Source of the DNA: Monosporascus cannonballus | Taxonomy: Eukaryota; Ascomycota; Sordariomycetes; Xylariales | DNA length: 64,000 nucleotides | NCBI GenBank assembly: GCA_004154925.1 | Contig: QJNS01000148.1 | Span: forward strand, 124,001-188,000 | Direction of reading: 5' to 3' | Part shown: positions 45,441 through 56,485 of the stretch, piece after piece | Position numbering within the stretch: the stretch's first letter is position 1 | Layout of the letters: the number at the start of each line of letters is the position of its first letter | Translations under genes and position numbers: made by a program | Notes under the pieces: generated by a model | Told to the model about the DNA's origin: nothing | The model's database searches: none | What the model saw: only the letters and a program-made list of their open reading frames with translations

Positions 45441-46077
45441 TCAAGTTTTCTGTTTGCACACGTCTTGTAGGGCCTGGAGACCATCGAGAACCTCGGTTCT
45501 GAGCTTCGAGTTAGCCAAGCGACCGTAACGAAGGTCGCTCATGTTGCCGACTGTCTGTTTGACGGATTCGAGAAGAGCAGCCTCCTCCTGTTCTAGTTTC
45601 TGCAGCTCCTGCTCCATGTCGTTGGCCGCGTCTTCCAATTCGGGAAGTATGGACAGCAAGTCGTGGGATTTCGGCCGTATAATGTTGGACGTAGGCCCGA
45701 ACAACTGAGCAGACGCGATTGCAATTAGCCATGGTATCACAACATCACCTCAATATATATATATAGCGCCCTATACATACAGTCCGCTCGATCTCGATCT
45801 CGTCATCTTGCTCCTCTTGCTCTGCTTCTCGTCTCTCTTTGATCACTTGCCGGCGTAAGGCTTTGCCCTGTTTGACTTGCGCATTGATATTCTCTGCCAC
45901 GCCTTCAACAATCGCATTGCGCTGCTGCTGCAGGTCGCGATATAGCGTCCGAATCTGAGGAGAGGACTGTTGCGACTTCGGAAAGAACGACGCGAATTCC
46001 CGGAGGGTAATGATATTGGGAAGTCGCGCGGGAAGGAGCAGGTAGTTGCTCAGGATCGTTGCTTCGTTGGGCGCCAT
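45441..46077 (-). CDS. cnl2: Cnl2/Nkp2-family inner kinetochore protein
   Basis: Exons 46077-45781 and 45704-45441 join across a 76-nt intron (GTATGT...GCTCAG) to give 186 residues. The first exon carries the family-typical N-terminus (EATILSNYLLLPARLPNIITLREF, then SSPQIRTLYRDLQQQRNAI). The rest is mostly helical, with heptad-like coils (ELEDAANDMEQELQKLEQEE) ending in LQALQDVCKQ. Cnl2 (fission yeast) and Nkp2 (budding yeast) are small helical partners within the inner kinetochore, usually paired with Nkp1. The gene lies on the same strand as the CENP-Q-like gene, with one plus-strand gene between them. The start is the first ATG of the frame, followed by MAPNEA. The short length matches the family. 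Confidence 0.7.
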
Positions 46078-46616
46078 TGTCCCTTCCCGATCGCAACGGC
46101 TGGTAAAGACAGGAATCCAAATCTTAGCCTGAACCCAACCAACCGGGTGATAAAACCAAGGCAGATGTTAGGTAACGGTAACTGATCCAGTTGCAATACC
46201 GACATATGTCGGTGACTTATTGTACTTCTTAGTGGCTTTTACAACGTTGTATTTGGCCGATTCACTTAAGCGGATGTCGCGTTCCAGAACGCGTCCGAGC
46301 GGCATCCACTTAACCCGTAATCCGTGTATCGTCGCTTCCCTATCAGACATCTGATTCTGATTATTTGCTGATACGGCAGCTGACATTTTGACAACTGCAA
46401 CGGCTCGGCATCCACATGACTTCTTCCATTGACGTTATTTATTGATTGTCTCATACACGACAATATAGGCACTTGCGCATTTTAGAGATTCTAGCACAAC
46501 TCTTTTATATCGGCCTACACCGACTTAGTGACCATATATCGAGTTACCAGGCTTCCCTTTAGTAATACTGGCAAGGATCGGGCTCAGTTAGCTGTTTCAT
46601 CGACCAAGCGAGCAGC
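46078..46616. other. Divergent promoter region between cnl2 and eaf3
   Basis: About 540 bp between two genes transcribed away from each other. It should contain both promoters. No element was recognised with confidence. Confidence 0.4.
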
Positions 46617-49600
46617 ATGGCGCCTTCAAAGCATAGCCATGCGCCCCCGTACACGAAGGATGAGAGGATCCTGTGTTTCCACGGAGACTTGATGTACGAG
46701 GCTAAGATCATTGACGTGCGCCAGACGTCCTCGGCCTCGGGTGGCAACAACGGCAAAGACAACAACAGCAACAGCAAGACCGGCAGCAACTCGGCCGACG
46801 ACGTCATGTACCGCGTGCACTACAAGGGCTGGAAGGCCAGCTGGGACGACTGGGTCACCGCGGACCGCATCCGCAAGTTTACTGACGACAACAAGCAGCT
46901 CGCCAGCCAGCTCAAGGCCCAGGCCACCATGCGCACCCAGGGCCATCACAGCAAGGGCGGCGCTGCCATCGCGGGGAAGAAGGGCGCCGGCCCCGCGGGC
47001 AAGGCCGGTTCTGAGATGAGTTCTACTCGAGGGAGCGAGGAGCGCGTCGCAGGCTCCTCTAGCTTTGCCGGTCGCGGACCGAGACGAGGTCGAGACTATG
47101 AGCTCGAAAGCGTAAGTTCGTTGATTTTATTTCTTTCGTTTCGCTTTGCTTTTGAAATCTTCGTATGATACGTCCTAGGGTATCTCTGTATTGGAGGACC
47201 TCTGAATTGGAATCCCTTGGCTTTTGGGGGGTGTTCTGATACCCCTATACGAGGAACCTCTGGCCAAAGGGGGGGGGACGGGGCCTTAGAAGAATGGGAG
47301 TACAATGCTGAGGCCCCATGGACAATCCGGTCATGACTACCTGTCATGACTGTCAAGGGAACTCTGACCCGTAAAAGACCCCTCAAGGTTACAGTTGTTA
47401 GTGTACTGTGACTCAGCAACCTGCTCCTTTTCTACCCAGCTCGACTATTACCCTGGACCCGAAGACCTTGCATAGGACAAGTCTTCCCACACCGACACTG
47501 GTTCTTCTCGGTCAATCTTGTCAATGGGCTTGTGGTCAGGTTTCCATCGGATTGCTCGAGAACCTGGCACCATTGTCCCGCCTATCAGGTCTGAATGGAG
47601 TGGAGAAAGGAACAAATGAGCCTTAAACTAACTGCAGACATCGCGTCACTGTCCTGCAAAAGATACATGATTCCAATACGCGTACGCGTTCAATGGGAGG
47701 CAAACAGCGAAGGGGCCTGATGTAGTGTTCGTCATTCTGCATTCCTGAAAGACAAGGACCGGAATCCTCTCAGCTCTAAGTGCTTTCTCACACAGCTTCC
47801 TGACATGCCCCATATTATCTGTTCTATGACATAAAGGCCAGCCCTGAATTCAGGGGAGTCAAAGAACCAGAAGGTGGCAAGCAAGGGAAGCATCAGGGCT
47901 CCAAAGATCACGCTTGGGAATACGTGTGAGGATCGTCATTGTACACGGTCTGCGGCCCGAAGTAAAGGCGACCTAGGTAGCGATGGATGTATGAACGCAG
48001 TCACTGTTCCTCTGGGGACTTGAGGCTCACTCCGGTGCACTGTCTTCTCACCTCATATGCCCCAGGGCACCATGCAGCAAGATGGCGAACACCGGCTCAA
48101 GGCCCAACCATGGCTCCTAGTTGTATTCGCCAGCTCATGGACATTGCCACTCATTTTTGGCGCAAATGATGAAGTTTTCAGGCAAAGCGACCTTGGACGA
48201 CAGAGGAGAACTCCTTGAACGAACATAGGTCTCCACAAACTATACGAAAACCTGTGAGCGGCCACAACATCACACTGGGACGCAGACAAGCCAAACCAGA
48301 TGGAACACTTCACGAGGCATTGCAAGAGACTCTGAGTTTCGCTTGTCTAGGCCCAACACGATAGATCCTACCGAGCACCAATAGGGGTTGGACACCACGA
48401 GTGGGAGGATGTATATTGTGCCAAACTGTCCGTCCACCATTTCGAAGCTGGAGGCTTGGTCACAACTTACGCCCGCCTATCATCAGATCTAGGACATCAG
48501 CTTAGAGTCTAATTAAACGGATAAGGGCCAACATGCCGAGGTGGTAGAATATGCCGCCTAGGAACGGGTTTGTTCCAAACCCTTTCTAGGGTCGAACGAA
48601 TGTTCAGTCATTCTCAGTCTCACCAACAATTGCGCCCTTCCTTGTCATAACGGGGACCTACATCGTCCATGCTTGGCGGCACCTCTGTCCTTCAAGTAAG
48701 CCATATCCTTCCACGACTCAAGTCAGCTTCACATCTGTCTCGGCCTCAAACGGGATCTGTGTCCTTGTTCATCGTCGTATGGTTCGTTCTGTTCTTTAGC
48801 GGACCGGTATACTTCCTTGTCTTATGGGACATTATCCTTCTCGGTCTTAAGACAGACTCAGGCCGTTCAACGTCGTAATACGGCCTGGTTCTCTGCTGTT
48901 TTGAGAAGGGCTCCTCTGATACGTTGTTGCACGGCCTGGCTCCTTCCTCGTCTCGCGGGGACCCGGGTCTTTCCGGACTCATGATGATTCAGGGCTCTAG
49001 GGGGCGGCGAGCAGGTTGTAGCTAAATAAAGGGTCGGCGAGCTGTGTTGTTAACACACCCGCATCCTTTCGCTTTTTGCGGCTGTGCGGCTTTCCGAATT
49101 CGGTTCGTACCAAATGGATTTGCACTTCACCTCTCGGCCTCCGTACCACATCCAGCTATTCTCACGATTAACACCTACACACCTCCAGCCCATACTCCCT
49201 TCTCCACCATTTTTTGCCTTTTTATTCATATGAACGGCTTGATTCATCTTCTACGGCTCCGTGGAGCCTTGGTATCTTGCCCCTCTTCTACAGCTTGGTG
49301 TGGGCTCGACGTCTTGCGTTATTCCCATAACCGAATAGGGGTCGGTGAATCTGCTCTGTGCCAGAACGTAATAATGGTTGCGGCTTGCGTTCCTTCCGGA
49401 AGTGAATAAGGGTCGGCGAATCTGCTCTCTATTAGCCTCAAGGCCGCTCGAAGCCGCCTCCTTCCCGTTCTTGGAAGATACACATAGGGCGAGTACAGAC
49501 GTAAGGCGTCGACTGCGGACTTGCATACCTCTTGGCCTAAAGCTTCACTACCTAATCAGACTTATCCCCAACTGCTACACCACCATTCCATCTTTCCCAC

Positions 49601-51984
49601 AATACTACTTGAACCTTCAACATACGCGTTCTTTTCCCACCACGCTCTCTCTTGTCCCAACCTTCAACCTGATTCTCCTCCTAGTCACAGTCAAGGGCCA
49701 TCATCTCTTTTGACCGCAACACCAAACGGAATCATGGATTCTTTGCGAGGTCGGAAGCGTCAATACAGTGAGGTTGGCCGGCCCACCAGTGACACGGCTC
49801 ACTCAGAGGGCGTCGAGGATGAGACTGGTGGTGCCGCTCATTCAAGGGTCGTCGAAAACGCCTACCCTGGAACTGCCGCCCGACCTTCTGGAAGCGGAGC
49901 TACCCAGGATACCGACACGTGGTTCCAGCCTAAGGCCGTCTTTTCTCCGGGTCAGAAGCAGATGGCAATCACCAACTGGCTTGCGAGTGTCCAGGGTGAG
50001 GCCGACATTACCTTGTCGTCTAACGTCAAAACGCACAAAGCCAACACGCCGTCTAAAGCCCAAACGCCAGCGCGGCAGGAGCGGACATTCCTGGAAAATT
50101 GGTTGAATAAGCCGAGAGATGGCCAACATCAACCACAGAACTCCCAGGCTCAATCATCTGCTCGGCCTGCTTTGATTGCTGCTCCTGCCGTCGTTATCCT
50201 GAGCCCCACCACTTCAACATCGACACCCGCACCAGCTACACCCAAGCACTATGCTCTACCCATCTCTGCACCTTTGTCGTCAACTTCATCCTCGTCGGTT
50301 GCAACTTCTCCCGTTGTTGCAATTTTGTGGGCTGTAGCTTTGGCAACTCAAGCTTCATCACCTGCAACTTCGTCGATTCAAAATTTGCTAGTGACAACCT
50401 CGTCGCCTGCGCTTTCGGTACCTAACTCCATAGACTCTTCACCTAGCCAACCTGAGGAGTCGGGCAGCGATTACTCCCCAATTGCAGCAGATATGACGTC
50501 CAGAAAGGCTGCTGCGAAGAAAGCCAGGGCGGCGAAGGCGGCAAAGGCAAAGGCCACGAAGGCATCAAAGGCCGTGAGTAAAGCAAATGAAGTTACGAAG
50601 GAATCAGAGGCGAGCAAGAAGTCTGCACCGGCAGTGTCTGCTCGCGCACAGCCTCATTCTGCTACTTTTGCATCTTGGCCACCTCGTCGCATCACCAGAT
50701 TTGCAACCAACCCATCTGGAAATGGTCCCGAGCCGGCCGGAGATCAAGAGATAGCCGGAGACCAGGAGGCAGCCGAAGATCAAGAGATTGTCGGAGATCA
50801 GAAGCCGACCAGCAGCCACAGCGCATTCTTCACCGACAAAGCGATTGCTGCTCGCCAGAGAGCCTTCATAGTGAAAGAAGCCCAATACGCTGAAGCCGCA
50901 GAGAAAGCCGACCCCTATCTGGGTGAGCTCCCTCCGGAGGACCGTCGTTACCTGAACGAGCGCACTGGAAAGCTCCTGGTGAACGACGATCGCTTCACTC
51001 AACCAGCAGCAAAAGACCCTCCTAAGCATCCCAAGGTCCGCGAGGCTGAGAAGAACGGCACTCTTTCTGATCAAAAACTGGCCTGGTATGCCGGCATGCC
51101 TGATAACGTTCATATCCCTACTGCAGGCATCCCCAAGGAGGAAAAGGTCATCCCTGCTCCAAAGCACCTAGTGTCCTTCGATCGTTTGCCGTTAAGTCAT
51201 GGTCCTTCCGATTCAGAGGTACTCGAGGAATATGTGGAGATATTTACATTGCTGTTTAATTCCACTTATTTTCTAATCACCCCGGCATATGCTAACTTCT
51301 CTTATAGGAAGATGCGTTTCACGCCCGCCCGTCGGTCAAGCTTAAGGTTCCCGACAGCTTGAAGGCTTTCCTAGTCGACGATTGGGAAAATGTCACGAAG
51401 AACAACCAGTTGGTGCCTCTCCCGCATCCTCGCCCCGTCACCAAGATTATCGAGGATTATGCCGCCTACGAGACTCCTAAGCGTCCCGAGGGTTCTGCAC
51501 AGGTCGACATTCTCGAGGAGACTCTTGCTGGCCTCAAGGAGTACTTTGATAAGGCACTTGGCCGGATCCTGCTCTATAGGTGAGCCGACTACTTCACCTT
51601 GGTTACGTAGAATATCACGTTAACGAGACTAGATTTGAGCGGGCTCAGTATGCTGAGGCCCATGCGAAGTGGCTGTCTAATGACCCTGAGTGGGAGGACA
51701 AGAAGACTGCCTCCGCTACCTATGGCGCAGAACACTTGATGCGCCTCATTGGTAAGCTAAACATGAACCCTGCAGCTTTTTTTACTTGATCTAGATGCTA
51801 ACGGCATATTCTAGTCTCGCTCCCGGAGCTCATCGCTCAGACGAACATGGACCAGCAGTCTGTGAACCGCCTACGTGAGGAGATGACCAAACTCACGAAC
51901 TGGTTGGCTAAGCACGCCGAGGACTATTTCGTCTCCGAGTACGAGACACCGAATGCGGAGTACATCGAGAAAGCCAAGAACTAA
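46617..51984 (+). CDS. eaf3: Eaf3/MRG15 chromatin reader, split by a 4.2-kb intron-like insert
   Basis: Eaf3 is a subunit of the NuA4 acetyltransferase and Rpd3S deacetylase complexes; it reads methylated H3K36 through a chromo-barrel domain and binds partners through an MRG domain. Exon 1 (46617-47111, 165 codons) holds the chromo-barrel: KDERILCFHGDLMYEAKI, a poly-Asn/Gly/Ser insert, then YRVHYKGWKASWDDWV, followed by a basic linker ending in a strong donor (GTAAGT). The MRG domain is encoded at 51308-51579, 51633-51751 and 51815-51984, in the order AFLVDDWENVTKN, ILLYRFERAQYAE, YGAEHLMRLI, SLPELIAQTNMDQQSVNRL. Joined directly this gives 351 residues, the normal length of fungal Eaf3, and both the phase and the junction residues agree with the usual exon boundary. 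The gap between exons 1 and 2 is 4196 nt and contains a complete reading frame (next entry). Whether exon 1 still splices to the MRG exons cannot be known from sequence. Confidence 0.7.
49330..49434. repeat. Direct repeat of about 32 bp, 71 bp apart
   Basis: GAATAGGGGTCGGTGAATCT at about 49333 and GAATAAGGGTCGGCGAATCT at about 49404 are near-identical, as is the CTGCTCT that follows both. A weaker relative (AAGGGTCGGCGAGCTGTG) lies at about 49027. They fall upstream of the nested reading frame and may be promoter repeats or remains of a tandem array. Confidence 0.5.
49734..51984 (+). CDS. Nested novel reading frame, in phase to splice onto the MRG domain
   Basis: This gene-like frame begins at its own ATG (49734) after a CT-rich leader, inside the eaf3 gap. 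Its first exon (49734-51218, 495 codons) is mostly disordered: MDSLRGRKRQYSEV at the start, two similar short motifs (ITNWLASVQ and LENWLNKP), a Ser/Thr/Pro-rich middle, an Ala/Lys-rich stretch (about residues 255-286, histone H1 tail-like), a small GDQEIA repeat (about residues 334-357) and a more ordered last 120 residues (WYAGMPDNVHIPTAGIPKEE). It can splice, phase 0, from GAG|GTACTC to the first MRG exon at 51308, giving a 681-residue protein with a normal MRG domain. Without splicing it would stop at 51362. No database family is recognised for the first exon. It could be an independent gene, an alternative promoter product of eaf3, or cargo of an insertion. Confidence 0.55.
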
Positions 51985-52038
51985 GTCGGTCAGCCTCGGT
52001 AGACGTATGCACGAGCTCTGAACGGCATATTCGGGACT

Positions 52039-52455
52039 ATGGCAATGACTTCGTCAATTCTATGGCACTGGTGTTCCCCGATTCTACTATATCAATGGCT
52101 TCCACCTGATTCTACGGCAATGATTTTCTGCCGATTCTATGGTAGATGGTCTCCCCCCGATTCTACAGCAGTGATTTCCCCGATCCGATGGGCACTGGTT
52201 TCTTGTCGGTCCTGTGATAGCCGTTTCTATGGGAATGGTTACCCGCCGATGCTATGGCAATTATTTCCCCTAATTCTATCATGATGTCTCCCCGCCGATG
52301 CAATGGCCAATGGTTTTCGCCCGATTCTGCGGCGAGGGCTTCCCCAATCATATGGGCAATGGTTACTTGCCAATTCCACGGCACCAGTTTCCCGCTGATG
52401 GTCTGGCGAATGGATCCCCCCGACCATATGGCAGGGTTTTCCCCTACTGATCAAC
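52039..52455 (+). repeat. Degenerate minisatellite, about 25-bp unit, about 16 copies
   Basis: Just after the MRG-domain stop codon, units of roughly 23-28 bases follow one another, each built on ATGGCAATGGTTTCCCCCGAT followed by a TCT-type end. Copies vary (for example ACGGCAATGATTTTCTGCCGAT, ATGGGAATGGTTACCCGCCGAT). The array would be transcribed as part of the 3' region of eaf3. Short frames inside it reflect the repeat and are not genes. Confidence 0.7.
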
Positions 52456-53460
52456 TCGAGGTTATGCTGATGTCGGAACTCTTCGACCAGACTTGTGCAC
52501 TGGATGTACCAGGCTTATTTCACATGCATTGGCCCCTCGTCTTCAACACTCTTCACGCACCGGGCCTACAGGCATACAGGCATGGACTTTAAGGAAGATA
52601 CCTGGCACATAGTCTAGTCCGTAGTCAATGAGTTTGCGTTTGCGTTTGCGTTTCTGAATGTTTTGCAACAGATAAGAAGCGTGGAAATGGGACAATACCT
52701 CCCGCGATGCATTAAAATCACGCAACGGGTCATTGCAGGTGACTCGAGACGTGCTTATTATGTGCTTTCAGGGTTTATGACAGCTCTGGTGTAATCAAGC
52801 AAACTGAAGCCTCTATGGTTAAGTGGGATATTATGTGACCCCTCGGGCTGACGTGAATGACAGACTCGAAGCAGAGCACGGCATGGCGTTTATTGTCCTC
52901 AATTCAGCTCATACTGTAAGACACAGGTTAGCATGACCGCAGCTGGTGTTTGACCATGCAACTCGGAATTTCACCGGCGGCTCGATCTCACGAACTCCTT
53001 AGATTTTCCTCTACCGATACAAGCAACTTCATTCTGGCCGCCCAGCTGGAAAATAAGCGGCAGAGATTAATAAGAAAGCAGTGGCAGCAAATCTTATACG
53101 CTGTCTGCTCAGCTGGTTTCGACATGGACACATATAAATCAGCAAATCAAGCTACCACAAGGGAGGTTGTAGTTCGTACAGCATTGGTGATATACGTTCT
53201 GTTGTACATAGCAGCGCTTGACGATAGAACATCTCGCCTCGGACGGCCTCGCTTCAGATGCACCTTCCCCTTATTCGTCTCGACTCGCCGTCGATCTCAG
53301 GCCGGGAAGTGCATGTTCGCCCCTAACTCCTAGCTATCGGATCTTACATATCCCGCCCTTCCATCCATCCATCCATCCGTCCATCCCCAACCGTACATAT
53401 CCTCCTCACCGCTCGCCTCGCGCCCAGGGACGAATCACACCTTTCACCCGCCCCCTGGGT
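52456..53460. other. Intergenic stretch, no gene seen
   Basis: About 1 kb holding a small TTTGCG hexamer run (near 52630-52650) and a CCAT microsatellite (53361-53386). A 127-codon plus-strand frame at 52950 has no protein character and is not called. Confidence 0.5.
53361..53386 (+). repeat. CCAT microsatellite
   Basis: Six to seven tandem CCAT units with one CCGT variant, lying downstream of the uL30m gene. Confidence 0.85.
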
Positions 53461-53721
53461 TCACCGCGGGACGGCGCTCTCGACCCAGAAGCCGGGGTCG
53501 GGCCTCCGGGCGTCGCGCAGCTCGCGCGTCGTGAGGGCGCGGTCCGTCTCCTCGACGTCGACGAGCTCCTTGACCTTCATGATCATGCCGGCGAACTGGG
53601 CGTCGACGGGGTGGAACACGGTCTGCGTGCGGCGCCGCAGGCCCAGGGCCGCCAGCACGCCGCGCGTGCGCCGCGGCAGCCCGATGGCGCTGCGCCGCAG
53701 CGTTATGCGGAAGTAGGACAT
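53461..53721 (-). CDS. MRPL33: Mitochondrial ribosomal protein uL30m
   Basis: Small protein of the mitochondrial large ribosomal subunit, matching bacterial L30 (MRPL33 in budding yeast). One exon, 86 residues, with the family signature from the start: [20 protein letters not shown], then [19 protein letters not shown] and [15 protein letters not shown] short C-terminal extension ([10 protein letters not shown]) is typical of fungal forms. The start ATG directly precedes the conserved core, leaving no room for a long cleaved presequence. The gene is very GC-rich. Its 5' flank runs straight into the poly-G/N gap starting 13 bases upstream, so any upstream exon or promoter is unresolved. Confidence 0.85.
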   Translation of the reverse strand: MSYFRITLRRSAIGLPRRTRGVLAALGLRRRTQTVFHPVDAQFAGMIMKVKELVDVEETDRALTTRELRDARRPDPGFWVESAVPR

Positions 53722-53733
53722 CTCTCTCGCGCG

Positions 53734-53734
<1 letters not shown>

Positions 53735-53768
<34 letters not shown>

Positions 53769-53798
53769 GGGTGGGGGGGGGGGGGGGGGNNNNNNNNN
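53735..53798. other. Assembly gap: G-rich run and 9 N
   Basis: Nearly pure G with a few T from 53735, then N at 53790-53798. It lies at the 5' side of the uL30m gene. Confidence 0.9.
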
Positions 53799-54867
53799 GG
53801 GTGGGGGTTCGTGGTAGGTGGTAATGTCGGTAGGCGGCGTAGGAGAGCCGCCGTGGAGGGGACTGTGTGTCCGCGGCCCTGACGAGGTCGTACGTGCGGT
53901 CGGTTCGCGCGGCGGGATGGGGTGTTCGGTCTCGGATGCGCGACGTCCTCCTCGCCTTCGCTGCTGGCAACCGGCCGGCCTCTGACAGCCTGGATGTCGA
54001 GCCTCCGGTATGGGATAAACTCTGTATACCTCATCGCATCGCATCAGTCCCGAGTTCTCTTCTATATCTCTCTGCCCCTCTCACGAGGGACCATACCATC
54101 TACAACCATCGCCGCCACCCCTCCACGGAATAGGACTGCGACATACCTCACAGGAAGGATTCTATCTCAATTCCTCGTCCGCTTGTCACTCGCCCATGAA
54201 CAGACTCGTAGACCGGCGGAAGCGTCGTCGTCGCGTAGCCGGCTCGATAGATGGATGTATGCACCCGTTGCCATTGAAGCAGGACCGCAACGGGCCGAAC
54301 TTTTTCTGTGGGTCTCGACCCATATGCGCCGGTGTTTTCCCGGCCGGGGCGTGGGACTCCCCCCCCCTCTTCCCTCGGGGGTTCCAATACTCCTAAACCG
54401 TACCTACTACGCACAAACGGATTGAAGTCGGCTCGCCGTGGAAATACGTGTTTGCAGCGTAGAGGGAAAACAACGAGAGATGTTCCAAGCTGCTATGAAA
54501 TGTACCCGTACCTAAGATACCTTAACTTAGGATAAATAGTAATTTGGTTTACTACAACGTTCAACTTCCTTCTATCTCGAACTGCTATTTGTCAGAGCAC
54601 GCGACGGCGTCGCATTTACAGGATCATGAACAGTCAAGAGGTGAATGCATTATAACAGATTTCTATTATTCTCAGATCCGACGCAGTCTAGGCCATCTGC
54701 GCCACGCGTATCTCTTCTTACAAGCCGTTTTGCCGCAACTCTGGTTCGCGAACCTCACAATCGTGCAAGCCTAAATATCAAACCCGCAGCTCCCGTAACA
54801 AAGGGGGAAATCGTCAGCGGAACGTGTCCAACCAGCTTCGCCTCGCTACCCGACGGCTCTAAATCAT
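53799..54867. other. Intergenic stretch, no gene seen
   Basis: About 1.1 kb between the uL30m 5' flank and the acl1 3' end. Only short overlapping frames without pattern. It includes the 3' untranslated region of acl1 on its right side. Confidence 0.5.
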
Positions 54868-56424
54868 CTATTTCATCGAAACCTCCACACGGCCCTCGCC
54901 TGCCGGGCCACTCTTGTTCAGGGTGGGGAGCAGATACGTGATGTCATCCCAAGGATGTCTGTACAAGCTGGTCTTCAGCCTCTTCTGGTCGAGGTAGTGA
55001 GCAATCAGACCGGTGCTTCGGCCCAGGACGAAGAGACCGTTCAGGACACCCATCTTCATGTACTCCTCGGCCTCCTCCAAGCTGAAAGCGCCACAGCTGC
55101 GCATCAGATCGACGAAGGAAACGGCGATACAGCCGTCGACGTTCAGGATGAGGTTGTCCTTCTTGGAAGTGGTGACAGTCTCGACCGCCAGGGCGTAGTC
55201 GAGCAGCTTGTGGCTAGGGAAGTTCTTCAGGACGTACTCCTTAACAAGCTCGACACGGAGATCGGGGTTGTTCCGCGACTTGATACGGTGGCCGATACCG
55301 GGGATGAGCTTGTTCTGCTTGCGCATCGTGTCGACGAAGTCACGCGGGCTAAGTCCGTTGTCGAACGCCTTGGAGAACTCCTCGGCGGCACCGTCCAGAG
55401 CACCACCGAATCGGGAACCGATGGTAAGCAGACCAGCAACCAAGGAGCTGATCAGGTCCTTGCCAGCGCGAGTGGTGATGATTGTGTTCATAGCACCGGA
55501 TACGGCCGGACCGTGGTCGGCAGTAAGCATGAGGACCATCTCCAAGAACTTGGAGGCGAACGCCGGCAGCCGGCGGCGGAACCAAAGGAGAGACATAACA
55601 CCACCGATACCAATGTCCTCCTTGAATACATCCGAGATGGGCATGCCAGCATACAACAGCTCCTGACCACGGTCATCGGAGATGGTGGAGATGAAGGCAG
55701 CAGGCTTTCGGATAAGACCAAGCTCCTGGGCCCACGAGTAGTCGATGGGGATCTTGGGGACGACGGGCTCCGGCTGAGGCTTGATGGTCCCGTCGGCGAC
55801 GAGCTTGTCATACACGCTCTTCAGAGTCGAGGGAAGGTCCTCAAAGCTGTTCGGAACGTGGATACCCGCCTCCCTCATGGCGTTGTTCTTGTGAACCGCC
55901 GTCTCGAGCTGCGAGTTGGCGAACGAACCGGCGTGACCGAACTGAACCTCGGTCTTGAACATGCTGGCGCAGGTACCGATAGCCCAGGCCACAATCGGCT
56001 TCGTGATGACGCCCTGCTTCACAGCGTCGATAACCTTGTATTCCTCGACACCACCGACTTCGCCGAGCAGAACAAGGATCTTGCATTCCGGATCTTGCTG
56101 GTATCTCAACAGGTGGTCGATGAAGGTGGTACCGGGGTATCTGTCACCACCAATAGCAACACCCTCATAGACACCGTCGGTGTTTTGCGAAATGATGTTG
56201 TTCAGCTCGTTCGACATACCACCAGACTTGGAGACGTAGCCGACGGAACCCTTGCGGTAAAGTTTAGAGGCAACGATGTTGTCCATCATACCGCCCGTGT
56301 TGCCGATCTTGAAGGCACCAGGCTTGATACCACCAACGGTGGCGGGGCCGATAATGGTGACACCCTTCTTACGCGCCACATGGGCGATCTCTCGAGCGCG
56401 CTATTAATGGCTCGTTAGCCCGGT

Positions 56425-56485
<61 letters not shown>

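Noticed and set aside
48533..48610. tRNA-like D-arm followed by a hairpin
   Set aside because: No proper T-arm (GGTTCGANTCC) or acceptor stem pairing; kept only as a low-interest structure.
49521..49733. In-frame upstream extension of the nested reading frame
   Set aside because: The frame is open from 49521, but that codon is TTG and there is no ATG before 49734; the CT-rich content fits an untranslated leader.
53218..53970. Frames with poly-Gly or poly-Pro crossing N bases
   Set aside because: They cross the assembly gap; only the short uL30m frame within is real.
54955..56418. 487-codon plus-strand frame opposite acl1
   Set aside because: Antisense of acl1, running into the poly-G gap; acl1 itself is unmistakable.
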